A stretch of 45,337 bases of DNA from Branchiostoma floridae (Eukaryota > Chordata > Leptocardii > Amphioxiformes > Branchiostomatidae): contig NC_049982.1 in the NCBI RefSeq assembly GCF_000003815.2, positions 19,047,285 through 19,092,621 on the forward strand. Direction: 5' to 3'. The stretch's first letter is position 1, and each line of letters starts with the position of its first letter. Of the stretch, positions 23,580 through 34,900 are shown piece after piece. The translations under genes and the position numbers were made by a program. The notes under the pieces are model-generated. The model ran no database searches. It was not told the origin of the DNA and worked only from the letters and a program-made list of their open reading frames with translations.

Positions 23580-24317
23580 GTATTGGCTTAGATTAGAAAA
23601 TTTCATGGTTCATGTTCATACAATGACAGTGAGAAAATATGTTGAAACTGTAAACTCAAATCTATAAGTCACAACACAAGGTCCCTAATAGAGAAGATTT
23701 TTATGCATAATGTGTTCAACAGGTCGGTGTGTGAGGAACAGAGTGACTTTATTACATAGCTCATGCAATGTTCACTGTAACAGCCAGAACATTGTACTGT
23801 TTGGATTGAACTATAGAGCTAGAATTTCAACATATATGTGTATGTTCTGTTGTCACGCCTCAATTGACAAGAATTCAGATACCAGTACTGGTAAGCAGAG
23901 GGCAGAATTGTGTGACAATTTAAATTACTCAGGGTTGGACAAGTCCACTAGGCCAATAGTCCCAGGCAAGTGAAATTGCTGATCAGGCAAGTAAATGTCC
24001 TACACTACTTTTCAGATCTGGCAAGAAAGATTGTTCCATGAGTGAGATTTTGATAATTTTCACAGTCATGACATCAAGCATTTTTCAACACAAAAACTGA
24101 TAGAACCATTAACATTTTTGCATCACAAATGGGGCCTAAGTCACCACTATTAGTAGTACTGTATCATGCTTTCATACTACCATATCCAAGAACTAAGAGT
24201 AAGATAGTACATACTGAGGTCATTTGGGAAAATAAACTCACAGATCAAAGTTTTCCAGGTTTTGTACTGCTAAGTAAAGTTGAAAGCTGAAGTAATGATT
24301 TGTGTGTTAACCTCCAA
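23580..24317. other. Upstream of the ZNF143-type gene, nothing recognised
   Basis: No exon seen. A CAGGGTTGGACAAGTCC string at about 23930 resembles a hAT end, but I found no matching partner. Confidence 0.4.
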
Positions 24318-25566
24318 GCAGAGGTTAGGTTGCAGGGATAGTAGTGGCTGGGATTTTTACCAGCTCGCCCATCTCACTTGTGTCAAATACAGAATGGATC
24401 AACCTTACCACAAGTCTAATCACTGACTCATTACAGTCGATTTGTAACTGAGGTGCAAAGTCTGTGGCAGGAGTTTCTATCTGCACAGCCGCTAATCTCC
24501 AATCAGGTTGTACATGTAACAGTTACAATGGCATAAGATAGTACCAAACTAGCCAAGGAGTGTAGTCAGTCAAGAGGTGTACATTTGCCATGTTTCCCCG
24601 GTAGCGAAACTCACTCCTTAGCCAGCCTCACTCCTCTGCCAGCTTTTAATACTATCTTGTGCTACCGTAGGCTCTGCTTGGAGATTACACAGCCGCGTGC
24701 AGCGGAAGTTTCTAGTCTGACAATGGTGTATAGAATTAGAAGTGTACAATGTACTTTGTTTTTGTTTTCTCCTCTCTTTTTTTTCCATAGCTGATCTATT
24801 ATCACCCATAGAGAGTCATTATGATGCAATAAAACTTGTGGAAATGCAGTGAGGGAGACAGTATTGTGCCATTGTGGGACCAGTGTGCTGGGTGAGGGCA
24901 ATCCTGTGCGACAACAAAAAGATTTTTTCATACTACGCACGGCAGGGCACTAACACTGTATTTTAAATATGAAAGGAAAGCCCTACCCTGGTGCGTTTTG
25001 AGGCAAATGTGATCAGAGTAGGGAGCTGGTAAATAAGGTCTCATTGATGTATTACTCCGCGAGTGGGTACCCTAAAAGAGATCCGAGCCAAAAATGAACG
25101 GCTGCACGGACGCATGTTTTTAGCGGTGAGAAATTCCCTTTTAGCCAGCGGAACTGATCTCAAAAGTTAGATTGGTGAAAGCTTATTTGTAACTGAAGAA
25201 ATTAGCAGGTAAAGTTTTGCAGCCGCGCGCTAGGTCGGAGGTACACGGTCGTGGGTTCCGAGTGGTGCGGTTGTACAATAGCAGCGAAAAAGTGCCTTTT
25301 GTGGGGATTGACTAATCATAGTTTGTAATTGCTATAAAAAAAGGTCCTACGTATAGTTAACATTGGCAATTTTTTCCCACGATATAGGGTAAATGTGCTC
25401 GACATAGAATGAAAAATCTGCTGAAATTTCACGTAGCTTCATTATGAACGCGCCCATTTAAACCACGAATTATAACATAGAAGTCTATGGAAAGAAGAAA
25501 CTCATCAATGAGACCATAAAAGTAAAATACTGGCCACTGCTATCCTTCAGTCAACCTAACCTCTGC
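24318..25566. mobile_element. Inverted-repeat element (MITE-like), about 1.25 kb
   Basis: The left end 24318-24360 (GCAGAGGTTAGGTTG, GGATAG, AGTGGC, TTTTAC) is an inverted copy of the right end 25522-25566 (GTAAAATACTGGCCACTGCT, CAACCTAACCTCTGC) with few mismatches. No transposase frame and no clear target duplication were seen. Confidence 0.55.
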
Positions 25567-27657
25567 TCAGAGAATATGTGACTTACTGTGTATATATATA
25601 GAGAACTTACAAGTTGAGTGTTTTATAATACATTGGTGATGTCATATGTTTTGTGCAGATTAAAATCAAGTCTTGTAGTACTAGTACAGTTACGTCTCCA
25701 TTCATGTCTGAAGCATATATATTATATGATCTTATCTTCTAGTTTTCACTAAAAACATCATAATAAACAGGTGATAACTTTGGGATGTTTCAAAGATGGC
25801 ATCTCTACTTCTATCAACCAGCTGAGCTTTGATTGAACCTCTGACTCTGAGGGTCAAGCAGTGCAGACTGCCAGAAGGGCTGACCTTTCAGTCAAACCTG
25901 TATTAGCGGCCACCTTTGCATAGCAACCACCTGGGGTGACCTGGCCATTGCGGTCACCTTTTGTCAGTCCCTTTAATTTTTCCCACTGAAGTAAGCATTA
26001 AGAAATAGTCTACAGCGGCCATCTGTCCACACGATTTCTGGTCCCGTAGATACAGCAACACTGCATATTCTGGCATAAGTCACCCTGCGCCGAGTTTAAA
26101 ATCGTAGTTCGTAAAGATTTGGAGTTCCCGACAGGGTCATTTTGGAGGTAACGGAAGGTACATTAGAGCACAAGTCTTTGTTGGCGAATTTTCGAACATT
26201 GCACACGGCACAGGTAGATGTGACTTTGGCACGGTCAGTTGAATTTTGAGACCATCAATGTTACACTTACAATGTTACTCTGTCAGTCTGTGAGAAAGAT
26301 CGTTGAGCACTAAAATCATGCGTAACTTATTGCTCGTGGCATTTTTTCGTGGCCACATTTGGTTTGACTGTATAATTATAAGTTGACCTATAATTTCTGT
26401 ATTCAATAATGTTGTCACAAGTTCGCATCACATATTGATCAACAAAAAAAAGTATCTACTACTGGTTACATTCAACAAGGCCTTGTATATAGAATAACTT
26501 CAATAAGGAAATTCGCACCCCCTCCCCCGTCTCACTTCACTTTCTAGTGATCCACACTAAACTCCAGATGCACCCCTCCCCCAAAAACTGCTAATGGCGA
26601 TCTAAACATCGGCTTTTTCACTACAGACGTGAGAGGATAAGAAAATATGACAGAAAACGGCAAAAGGAAGGTACATAGTGCAGCATCACATCGTCTTCCC
26701 GCCTGCCTGACTGGCAGGGAAGGTCGGGGGAACCAGGCGAGTTAGGAGAGGGTGGGGGAGGCGGATATTTTGTCCCTTTTGGCGACAACACATCCAACAT
26801 AAAGCCGTCCTAGCGGCCCACAACGACCTAGCGCCATTTTGTAACCCATTTCCACCACCAGCAAAATGTCTGGTGAGAAAACTGCGCCAAAATGCCTCCC
26901 AGCGCCCTCCACTACGTTTTTCTCGCCCGGTAGGTCCCCAGTAGCCTTCCCGACCAGTCTTTGGGGCTCTCGAGGCTGTGTGGGAAGGAAAATGGCCTCA
27001 ATGAACGCTGGGATTCAAACCTGAGTCCGCTCCAGGACCGCCATGCACCAGGGCTGAGCACGATGGGCAGGGAAATCTCATCACGGACCCGTAACATGTA
27101 TAGAAGACGTGATCACTATGCTAGGGTATCCTCTCGTGCAATATACATGTTCCCGGCTCACAAGGAGCAAAAATGTCTAACATTGAGGTAATTAGCCATT
27201 CTATGGCTTCAATCTCGCTCAGATCTCATCACGACAGGTCAGATTTACTACGTAGAGAAAGATACATCTGTTGGTGAAAGATCACAATGGATTTGAGGTA
27301 GTTCTTACCGACCGGAGGCGCCAATTTTTGACGGAAATACAGGGTATCCGTGAGACGTTGGAGGAAACCAACGCCCTGACGTCACCTATTAGGATTGTGA
27401 TTTGGTGGGAGCGCGGCAAAATATGGCGCGAAATTCAAATTGCTCCTCAACTTGATCAATTGTTTGGAGTTCAAAAGTCGTCAATTCAATTCTCAGTTCT
27501 CACGCGTACTGATCCATATTTATACACAATATGCTAAATTGTTATGTTATCTATTGAAAGTATGATTTAAATAAATAAATAAATTATATGCTCAGTGAGA
27601 TAACTTGAACAACCGTGTAAATCAGCCGGTGATACCCTGGTTATCAGAGTACAACGC
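25567..27657. other. Intergenic; possible ZNF143-type promoter region
   Basis: No supported exon. Sequence around 26690-26960 is more GC-rich and contains CGCCATTTTGT (minus-strand ACAAAATGGCG, a YY1-like core near 26832), compatible with a CpG-type promoter for the minus-strand ZNF gene. About 26080-26210 is related in sequence to the inverse of 15580-15720. A weak tRNA-like string occurs near 27095-27135. Confidence 0.3.
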
Positions 27658-27717
27658 TAGCCGGCCAAGGGAGTTATGCGGCGTCCAGCGCGGCGGCGTA
27701 ACTCCAAGGGCCGGCTA
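27658..27717. repeat. 60-bp imperfect hairpin
   Basis: TAGCCGGCC-AAGGGAGTTATGCGGCG pairs with CGGCGTAACTCC-AAGGGCCGGCTA across a short loop. Confidence 0.6.
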
Positions 27718-27859
27718 ATTCGATTTACGGGGCATGCGAAAAGACGCGAAGATCTTGAAGAAGAGGGGATGTTTGTGTATTGTTGTTGTACTTGTTGTCG
27801 CGGTCATGAACGGCTGTACTTTACATTACCTTCCCAAATTCTAGTTTGCATCCAGTAGG

Positions 27860-28538
27860 AGGGCCCCCAAAGGGGGGGGGGGGGTACCGACAACGCTCTA
27901 CGCTAAATTTGGGAGGGCCGGCTACGTAATACGCTAAATTACGGACGCTTCATTACGCTCTACGTTAAATTGTGAAGTTTCCAAATGCACTATGCAAATC
28001 TTAATCGTCTTCTGGTAGAACACAAGAAGAGGAGATCTAAGAACTTGAACTTATAATTCCATCAACAAAATTCAAACTTTGCTTAGACGATATAAAAGCG
28101 CCCGTCTTGCTGACCCTCTCAAATGCCATTTCCTGCATTTAAGAGGCATATTTTGCTTGTTAACGTTAAGTTGAACGGTATAGAAATTTCTACCAGTTGG
28201 GAGGCGACGGTCCCGCAACATTGCCGAAGGGGTGAGCCATCGCAAGGAAGGTCCGGCGAAATTTTGAAATCTGGACCCTTTGAAATGCAATTTCCTGCAT
28301 TTTTGCCGGTAAAGTTTGCCAGTAGACTAGTTAAGTTTAATGAAATTTTGATTACGCTTTACGAGCAATCAATATGAATTTCGTTTTACGGTAAAATCTG
28401 GTTAGCTTCTACGCAATACGTTAAATTAAATGGGCCAATATCGCTCGACGCAAAATGCACCGATTACGCTCTACGTTGAATTCGGGCGGTCCCGCAACGG
28501 AGTACGATTACGCTCTACGGAAAAGGGTCTGGGGGCCC
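27860..28538. mobile_element. Candidate DNA transposon with 8-bp flanking repeats
   Basis: CCAGTAGG occurs at 27852-27859 and 28539-28546. Just inside lie the inverted ends GGGCCCCCA and TGGGGGCCC. An 8-bp duplication fits hAT-type insertion. The interior repeats ACGCTCTACGTTAAATT-like strings near 27893, 27951, 28470 and 28508 with partial ones between. Confidence 0.5.
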
Positions 28539-28823
28539 CCAGTAGGTTCACCCTTTCAGTCAAAGCTTCAGTGAAGTGTGTCGGTCTTGTCGCATTCTAC
28601 TAGACCTGGGTTCGGCCGAACTTGTTTTACGTCAGTGGACCGAGCTCAGTGCATACGACATGCTTTCTGATTGAACTCCGTGTTTTGCCAATATGTTTTA
28701 GCTTAAAAAATAAAACTGACTTCATTTACTCGAGCTCATGATTAAAAAAAACGGTAAAAATTAGTCCAGTGAATTCGTCTTGAGTTGTTTGCCGACGTCT
28801 TTAGATTTGAAAAAAGATACAGT

Positions 28824-28825
<2 letters not shown>

Positions 28826-28876
<51 letters not shown>

Positions 28877-28913
28877 CACACACACACACCGCACACACAC
28901 ACACACACACACA
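28826..28913. repeat. (AC)n microsatellite
   Basis: Dinucleotide AC run of about 85 bp with two short interruptions. Confidence 0.95.
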
Positions 28914-29117
28914 AATGAAGGAGCTTTCATCATCTTAATTCCTTTCATCATACGTTGTAAAATCCAGTGACAACAATGAAACGCTTCATGTGTCATAATA
29001 TACGACAAAACCGGTACCTTTAGTGTTCAACTCCATTCAAGAGCTAAATCAGCCCAACCCATGAAGAATGCAGTAAATTTGACCCAACCCAAATCTCCCC
29101 GGTGGCATAGTCTAACG

Positions 29118-29606
29118 CCACAGCAAGTAAATTTTATGGATGACATCAGCGCGCTCATTACTTGTCGCCTGATTTCAGAAAAAGAAATAATATTTTTCCC
29201 CTTCGCGGGTGGTCAGATAGACCAAAATGGGCAAACATGTTGTGTTGTAGCCTAGTAACCATACTTTTTGTAGAAGTGACACAAGGGAGATATCCATGAC
29301 TATACAAAATGTAGTTGCAGAAGTGAAACTTGTTGGATTGCTGTAAAACGGTGTAACCAATTTATGGAAGCCATGAATGTAGATGTAACGTTAGTTGCCA
29401 ACTTGGCAAGTGATACCAGTAAATATCAAAAATGTATCACTTTTACTACAATAGTTCACTAAGAATGAATGACTTGTAAGTTGTGATGCCAGTTTTTTTC
29501 ACTTCTAATCTGGTGTCTAAAAATTTAGCCATCTTGTTTTTTTCGCGCTATCTCATTATTTTTGCATTCTGTATAGGATGTCATCCATAAAATTTACTTG
29601 CTGTGG
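29118..29606. mobile_element. MITE with perfect 30-bp terminal inverted repeats
   Basis: The left end CCACAGCAAGTAAATTTTAT and onward (29118-29147) is exactly inverted at 29577-29606 (ending TTTACTTGCTGTGG). A single related left end recurs at 31449-31478 with two changes. No coding capacity. Confidence 0.7.
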
Positions 29607-29669
29607 CCTAAAAGTCTAAGACAGAACCGGTTTGGATGCCTTTTGACTTTGAGCACACGCCATAAGCTA

Positions 29670-30470
29670 CATTTCTATCGGGAGATCCGGTCGTGAGTCG
29701 TAGCTTTGATAGATTGCGTTTTTCTTCGGGAGAAAAGTCACAAGACTGAAGAAATTGGGGTAGCCCCCTTGCTGCCATTGGAGGTAGGTACCATGCGTCG
29801 AAAAGTAGTTATCTTCATATGTAAATCGAGAATACAACACGGTCTATATATCCATCCAAGATACCAGCCAGACCGTGCCCTGGGAAACCAGCCCGAGAAG
29901 CTTCGCAAAGAAGAGTTACCGATCCCTTGCCTAACGTGCTCCCTACCGCCCCCGCCAGATCTCGGCCCCCCGCCCCACTTCCAGCTGGCCCCACTAGCCT
30001 CTACCAGGCTTCGTGGTTTGGTGGTCTAATAGTGTGGTTTGGAGAATGTCCCTACTCGGCCGGCTGACTCCCCTAGCGTACTGTATTTACTCTATTTGAC
30101 CAATTCATACAATTAGACCACCAAACCACGAAGCCTGGTAGAGGCTAGGCCCCATGTAAACAAGGCCTTGCGCGCATCGAAGGAGTCTGCGTTTTCGCAG
30201 GGCATGAGGGTAGCCAGACCGCAGATCGGATCGTTTCAGGAGGGCCGGCCGGCAGCAGGCCGATCGGCCCAACGGGGGCTGGGGCCGAGGTTCGGTGTTA
30301 TGTTCTTTGTAACCCCTTTCTGTTTTACTTACTAACGTAAAACTTACATCTTACCCTGGTCTTAGCTCGCTTACGTCACATTTTTATCGTGAGATTTGGT
30401 CGTAGCTTTGATAGATTTGCGTTTTTCTTCGGGAGAAAAGTCACAAGGCTGAAGACATTGGCCTAGCAAC
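29670..30470. repeat. Diverged direct repeats
   Basis: 29670-29760 and 30379-30470 share GTAGCTTTGATAGAT, TTTTTCTTCGGGAGAAAAGT and CACAA(G)CTGAAGA. Separately, 29030-29098 and 30762-30826 share CTCCATTCAAGAGCTAA, CCCATGAAGAATGCAG and CCAACCCAAATCTC. The order suggests an old local duplication broken by insertions. Confidence 0.6.
29994..30148. repeat. Perfect 37-bp inverted repeat
   Basis: 29994-30030 (begins CTAGCCTCTACCAGGCTTCG) is the exact reverse complement of 30112-30148, with an 81-bp spacer. Confidence 0.9.
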
Positions 30471-31859
30471 TCAAGTTGAAGATATGTAGTTTCCGAGAAT
30501 TTCAGCTTTGTTACCTGCTCGTTATTATTATGCTGCATGGTCACATTTCCACAAAGGGGCCCGACCGGACAGCTTTCGGTAACGATAATTATGATATAAA
30601 AGACAACAACAACACAAAACGGACTGAAAATAATTCAACAGCATGTATTATGCATATTTATTGACATAAACTTCAATTTTTCGTTTCCGCAAACAGCCCG
30701 GCCGGGCCCCGGGTAGGAAATGTGACGTAGGCCTAAGTAATGGTCAACCCCCACAGTAGTCTCTCCATTCAAGAGCTAACCCATGAAGAATGCAGAAAAG
30801 TTGGACCAACCCAAATCTCAAGACAATTTGCCTGCGGCATAAGATAGGCTCCAGATAGTACATGTATCTAAGGCCCACCCTTGACCCCCTTTCCACTAGA
30901 CGACAATCGCGCTACGCTTTCACCGCGACCTAAATAGGATATGTGTAACCTTCGCTTTCACTCTGGGTATATCATACAAAACGTAAATGTGTGACTGAGG
31001 AGACAAAAAAACACAAATTGTAAAAAGATTCGTTTCTTTATTTTAGAATTCGTTGGGCGATCTGTCAAATTTTAGGTCGCAGACGGAGCGCGGCGAGAAC
31101 GCCGTCCTAATGGAAAGGGGGTATATGCTGGTCAACGACAGCCGATCAGAGGGACTCAGCCAGCCACCTTGGCTAGAACCCGGGTAGAAGAATGCGGCAA
31201 ATTTGGTCAAATTCAGAAGAATGCGACGACATCGGGCTAACTTAGAGCGATGCTGAAAGGATGTCCAAGCGCAACACAATAATCTGAGTTCAACGGAGTG
31301 TGTCAGAAAAAAAGAATATTTTGCATACGGGCCGCGCTAAAAACGTTGGCCCTCGGCGAAGTTCTGTCGGGCGGTGTCTCAACAAGTTATACCTGACCCA
31401 GTAGGTCACATGCAGTACCCCCGGTCTATTTCATTACATCGCATTAGGCCACAGCAAGTACATTTTATGGACGACATCAGCGCGTATTGATTTTCGCCTG
31501 ATTCCAGAAAAAAAGATACAAGAAAATCAACATGCAGGTTTAGCTTCCAGACAGTAAACTTATGAGTCATTCTTTCAGTGATTGAACCCTGTGTTCCGGT
31601 GGGCAGTCTAATCTCAGAGACCATCAGGGATAAAAAAACAACAACTTTCAATTGCTAGTGATTTATGGCATGTATAGTCTATGCGGTCTTCAATCGCATA
31701 TGGATATCGAGTATAGTTGCTACCCGTAATAGTATGACAAACTTCTTTCAGGATTTGTTCTAGTTAATTGACAATCACATGTACATATGAGATTGAACGA
31801 GGTGAAACTGATGAAGGAATTGCATATTTTAACGGCTGTTCCTTTCCACAGCGTTGACA
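30149..31859. other. Upstream of the mucin-like gene, no exon recognised
   Basis: It contains old repeat fragments (30379-30470, 30762-30826, 31449-31478) and no supported coding sequence. The promoter and any leader exon of the plus-strand gene probably lie here. Confidence 0.4.
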
Positions 31860-31871
31860 ATGTTGACAGAC

Positions 31872-31954
31872 ATGAGGCACTGGGAGAAGTATGCGTTTGT
31901 CTGCCTACTTCTACTTACTTTGTTCCAATCCGGTTCCAGTTCTGCAATAAGTGG
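31872..31954 (+). CDS. Exon 1 of the mucin-like gene: signal peptide
   Basis: ATG AGG CAC... encodes a short basic/polar start, a hydrophobic core (YAFVCLLLLTLF) and a small-residue region (SGSSSA), which is a clear signal peptide. It ends at a strong donor (GG|GTAAGT) in phase 2. This matches the phase-2 acceptor of the EMI exon at 33384 and gives the join ISGSNVC. An in-frame TAA at 31830 bounds the start. TTTCCACAG at 31842-31850 could be the acceptor of a leader exon. Confidence 0.8.
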
Positions 31955-34900
31955 GTAAGTCCCATTTCAATACCTAGTACTTGTCGTCTCTCTTCGCGCC
32001 AAGAAGGTTGTGCTTTCGGGTGGGTGCGTATACATGTAGTATGTATATATGTCTGTAAACATACAGTATAGGGAAGTAGTAAATGGACCTTTATGACGTT
32101 TGGTATGTTGATAGCTATTTGCAAAATGAAGAAACGATTAGATTGTGGGCCCCCTAATGGCTTTCCTACATGTACTGCCACACTGAGACAAGACTTTCAC
32201 TCAGTTATCTCGTGCCCTTGATGATTGTGGGTAGTAGATAGATCCTGTACTCAGGAAGAACTGACATGCGTTTGGCCAAGTAGCAGGTGTGCTTGGAACT
32301 CAGTGCAGGAGCGTGTCAGCTGCAGGATGTAAGACAGGATAAGTTAAGCTAAGGGCACAACCCGCAGTACGTGCAATTTGTCCTTGCGTTTTTTGGGGAG
32401 GCCACGTCCGCCACGTATTTCTGAAAACGTTCAGGCTATACAGGACAGGCGCGTCACCCGTACTGACACGCACGGGGGCGAATCCGCAGCCCGATGCGGC
32501 ACACAAAGCTTTGCCGGAGCGTAAAGTTCTACGGCGTGTCTGCGTATGCGTGCTCCAAAATCCGTCCCGTCGGATTCCCTACGAGTTCGTACGGAGGCGG
32601 TACTTACCACTTACGGATCCCAAAAGATTGCCCACGTTTTGGCACATAGACAGCACGTATTTGGACGTACGGCGGGTTAATGAACCTTTAATGAAGACCA
32701 ATGTAATGGCATGTGAAGTATGCGAATTACAACTTGATTGAAAAATTATATTTCATTTGTGCTAAATGACGGTTAAGTTGAAATCATTACACGTGTTGCT
32801 TGGTAAGAGAGGAGCGTTAGTTGGCATGATAATGCAATTCATAGCCTAATTTGAAATATCTGATAAGGAAATTCTATATGATACCTTAGCAGCAGATGAA
32901 TATTCATCCTAGTGACACATGTAGATAGATACTATGACATAGATATTGTAAATTTGGAATTTATTTGCTTAGCATTATGAAATGCTACGCTCCTGAAAGA
33001 GAATATTAGCAAGATATGTGATTTAAAAAGATAAATGATGCTAATAGATCTAAGATAATAGACATTTGTGACACATAAAAGTCATGTAGAGGTAAGTATT
33101 TGAATCCATATACATGTATCATTAAAATTAGATGATTTCCCTACTTGCTAACATTAATAATGTTGCTTGGCAAACATAAGGGGCCACTGAATTCCTGTTC
33201 AGATTGTGAACGTTAACGCTGATGTATATGTGAAGATAAATGTGTCATCTCTGCACAGAATGTGTCATCTCTGTACAGAATGTGTCATCTCTGTACTAGG
33301 CCTGAAAATATGTATATACATACAAGGAATTGTTCTTGAAATCTCAGTTTCTTACCAATCAACTGTTACTGTGTCATTACCAGGTCAAATGTCTGTCATC
33401 GCCAGATTTCCTATGAATGTCAGGAGTCCTATACTGAAAGTTTCAACGCCGCTTGCGGCTTTTTGGGATGGAACACCTGCGTAAGGTACTGTGTAAACAG
33501 ACGTAACATTGATAACACTATTGACCGTCTCTTACGAGGGTGAGTCAGAAAGTAATGCAAGTCGTTTCATATCAGACCCGTTTTTTGTTCGAATGAGTTG
33601 AAATTTGGCACAAAGGTAGAGGCATATGTCATCTTGAGATTGAAATATCTAAATTTGTTGTTCATCATTTTATGAGTGACTGAGTGACTAAGATGACCAT
33701 ACACTAGGAATCCCGTCAGAAGAGAAGTGAGGACCAATTAACGCACAATTAAGAATTCCCCTAAACCAATTTTTGCTATCGACTGAGCCTGCACATGTAA
33801 TAGGCTGCAAATAGGCTCCATAGACCACACGCACATTTTCAACTCTAAAATCCGATCATTTTTTTGTTATTGCTAGTGTAGAGTGTCGTCAAGGTCATGA
33901 AATTGATTGAAAGTTTGTGTAGCCTATTATCCCATTAACTAAGAGGAACAAAACTTGGCACACATCGTGGCACACTTCTTTAAACAGTTAAGAACTGTTT
34001 AAAGATTCGTTTCTTTTGGTTAATGTAAAACTAGTCTTTTAACCAACAACTCATGGATTTGTGTATAAATCCAACTTGCTCTACAACCTACGCCATCCTA
34101 GCAGCTGTAAATGAAGAACCATTGAGAGTTCAGAAATGAAAATTAGCATGCAACCTATAGAGACATTTGTTATTATATACATGTGTGATTTCAACCTCCT
34201 ACAATAATTTTCAGTGTGTTAGATTTAGAGGCTTGTCTAAAAAGCATCTAAGGGTGTGGTCATCTTGAAATCAACTCAGTCATTCATAAAATAATAAACA
34301 ATTAATAGATTCTTAAAAATTCAATCTCAAGAGGACGTATGCCTCTACATTTGTGTCAAATTTCATCTCAATCTATTAAGAAGTGACTCTGTTATGAAAC
34401 CACTTGCATTACTTTCTGACTCACCCTCAAGCTCGTAGCATGACATGGGACATTTATGTCGGCTGGACTTATAGATATCATGACACAAATTAACTTATCC
34501 GACATCGTACTAAATATACACCTAAGTTAAGAAAATCGTTTATCCAGTATACAAGTATTTCCCATAGGCTTACATGTATATGTATTTTAATTTTTACAAA
34601 TTTACGAATGCCACGTTTACACCCGGTGCACAAGATAACCTCTATCACACTGTTCTACAGCTAATTTATACATGTATATGCAAATCACATGTTGCTTCTG
34701 GGGGGGGGGGAGGGGGGCTTAGGCACTTGCCTACTGTTGTGACAAAAATTAGAAATAAAACGCTGGCCCTCCATCGACGACTTTCAACGTTACTGTTAGA
34801 GAACTCCATGTGAATTTCGGCATTAAAATTCAAGTAAATGTGACCATCATTAAATTATATCATTCGAATTAGGACCTCTAGATCTTTTACATAATGGCTG

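Noticed and set aside
23929-23960. hAT-like terminus CAGGGTTGGACAAGTCC
   Set aside because: No inverted partner end was found nearby.
26864-26890. Plus-strand start exon ATGTCTG|GTGAGA near a YY1-like motif, suggesting a bidirectional promoter
   Set aside because: Only seven coding bases and no downstream plus-strand exon that continues it.
27095-27160. tRNA-like sequence with ACTATGCTAGGG string
   Set aside because: The B box is poor and no cloverleaf forms; at most an old SINE scrap.
28742-29008. Frame with CVCVCVCV or THTHTH repeats
   Set aside because: Translation of the (AC)n microsatellite.
33384-33480. Alternative frame RFPMNVRSPILKVSTPLAAF for the second exon of the mucin-like gene
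   Set aside because: It is phase-compatible with its neighbours, but the other frame gives the cysteine pattern NVC...C...C of an EMI domain with both splice sites valid.
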